Source: Methylococcaceae bacterium
Lineage (GTDB): Bacteria; Pseudomonadota; Gammaproteobacteria; Methylococcales; Methylomonadaceae
DNA: 6,182 nucleotides
Reading direction: 5' to 3'
NCBI GenBank assembly: GCA_947505055.1
Contig: CANNLO010000288.1
Coordinates: 1 to 6,182 of the forward strand
In this document: positions 6,072-6,182 of the stretch, in pieces
Position numbering within the stretch: position 1 is the stretch's first letter
How the letters are laid out: each line of letters starts with the position of its first letter
Notes under the pieces: model-generated
What the model saw: only the letters and a program-made list of their open reading frames with translations
Told to the model about the DNA's origin: nothing
The model's database searches: none
Position numbers and translations under genes: made by a program

Positions 6072-6182
6072 ACAAAGACGAAGTGTTGCGCTTGGCGAAT
6101 CAGGGGAATGAGCTACAAAAACCAGAAGATTTGCTCAAAGAACCTTTTGTACTGGAGTTCTTAAATATTCCTCAAAACCACA
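6047..6182 (+). pseudogene. DUF1016 (YhcG-like) nuclease fragment, 5'-truncated, running off the window
   Basis: From ATG 6047 the frame runs open to the window end (45 codons): MSGNGYYINKDEVLRLANQ, then KPEDLLKEPFVLEFLNIPQN. The E-V-L-x-L-A-N-x-G ... [IL]-[KL]-[ED]-P-[YF]-V-[LF]-E-F-L-x-[IL] pattern is the linker and start of the C-terminal PDDEXK nuclease domain of DUF1016/YhcG proteins. In full-length proteins it lies after an N-terminal domain of roughly 120-160 residues. That domain is absent here: an in-frame TAA stands a few codons upstream of the ATG and nothing before it matches. Family members are found near restriction-modification loci and mobile elements. Whether the nuclease core is intact cannot be seen, and a stand-alone nuclease-domain protein starting at 6047 remains possible. 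Confidence 0.65.

Overview
The window is AT-rich DNA from a bacterium, most likely a gammaproteobacterium. The evidence is the CcdAB type, a DUF1640 protein, a Cfr/RlmN enzyme and a DUF1016 (YhcG-like) nuclease fragment. I cannot name the genus. It reads as an accessory or eroding chromosomal region: about five apparently intact genes sit among several truncated, frameshifted or internally deleted ones. I see no tRNA, rRNA, CRISPR array or transposase gene.

Left part (1-1600, + strand): the tail of a CcdA antitoxin overlaps a complete CcdB gyrase toxin by one base. A repeat-rich spacer with REP-like hairpins follows. Next is a DUF1640 gene whose first half is normal but whose usual C-terminal membrane anchor is replaced by an unrelated tail. 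After another structured spacer comes a small exported all-helical protein, closed by a perfect 14-bp hairpin.

Middle (1600-4070): an intact radical-SAM RlmN/Cfr-family methyltransferase on the - strand starts at TTG behind a strong Shine-Dalgarno. Beyond it is the N-terminal half of a cyclase-family (kynurenine-formamidase-like) lipoprotein that is truncated and probably also frameshifted. Divergent from it is an exported protein with an allene-oxide-cyclase-like barrel; the spacer between them carries a 10-bp direct repeat.

Right part (4070-6182): a - strand operon once ran from an MFS anion:cation symporter into at least two more genes. The transporter is intact. The next gene survives only as a 25-codon head and possibly a short tail. 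The last is a glycerol kinase reduced to its first ~56 and last ~45 codons, joined out of frame. At the right edge a DUF1016 nuclease gene appears to have lost its N-terminal domain, and a short in-register-looking head just upstream suggests another internal deletion.

No complete new multi-gene system is evident. The most notable pattern is the cluster of genes that kept both ends but lost the middle (glpK clearly; the 25-codon gene and the DUF1016 gene possibly), next to the chimeric DUF1640 gene and the half cyclase.
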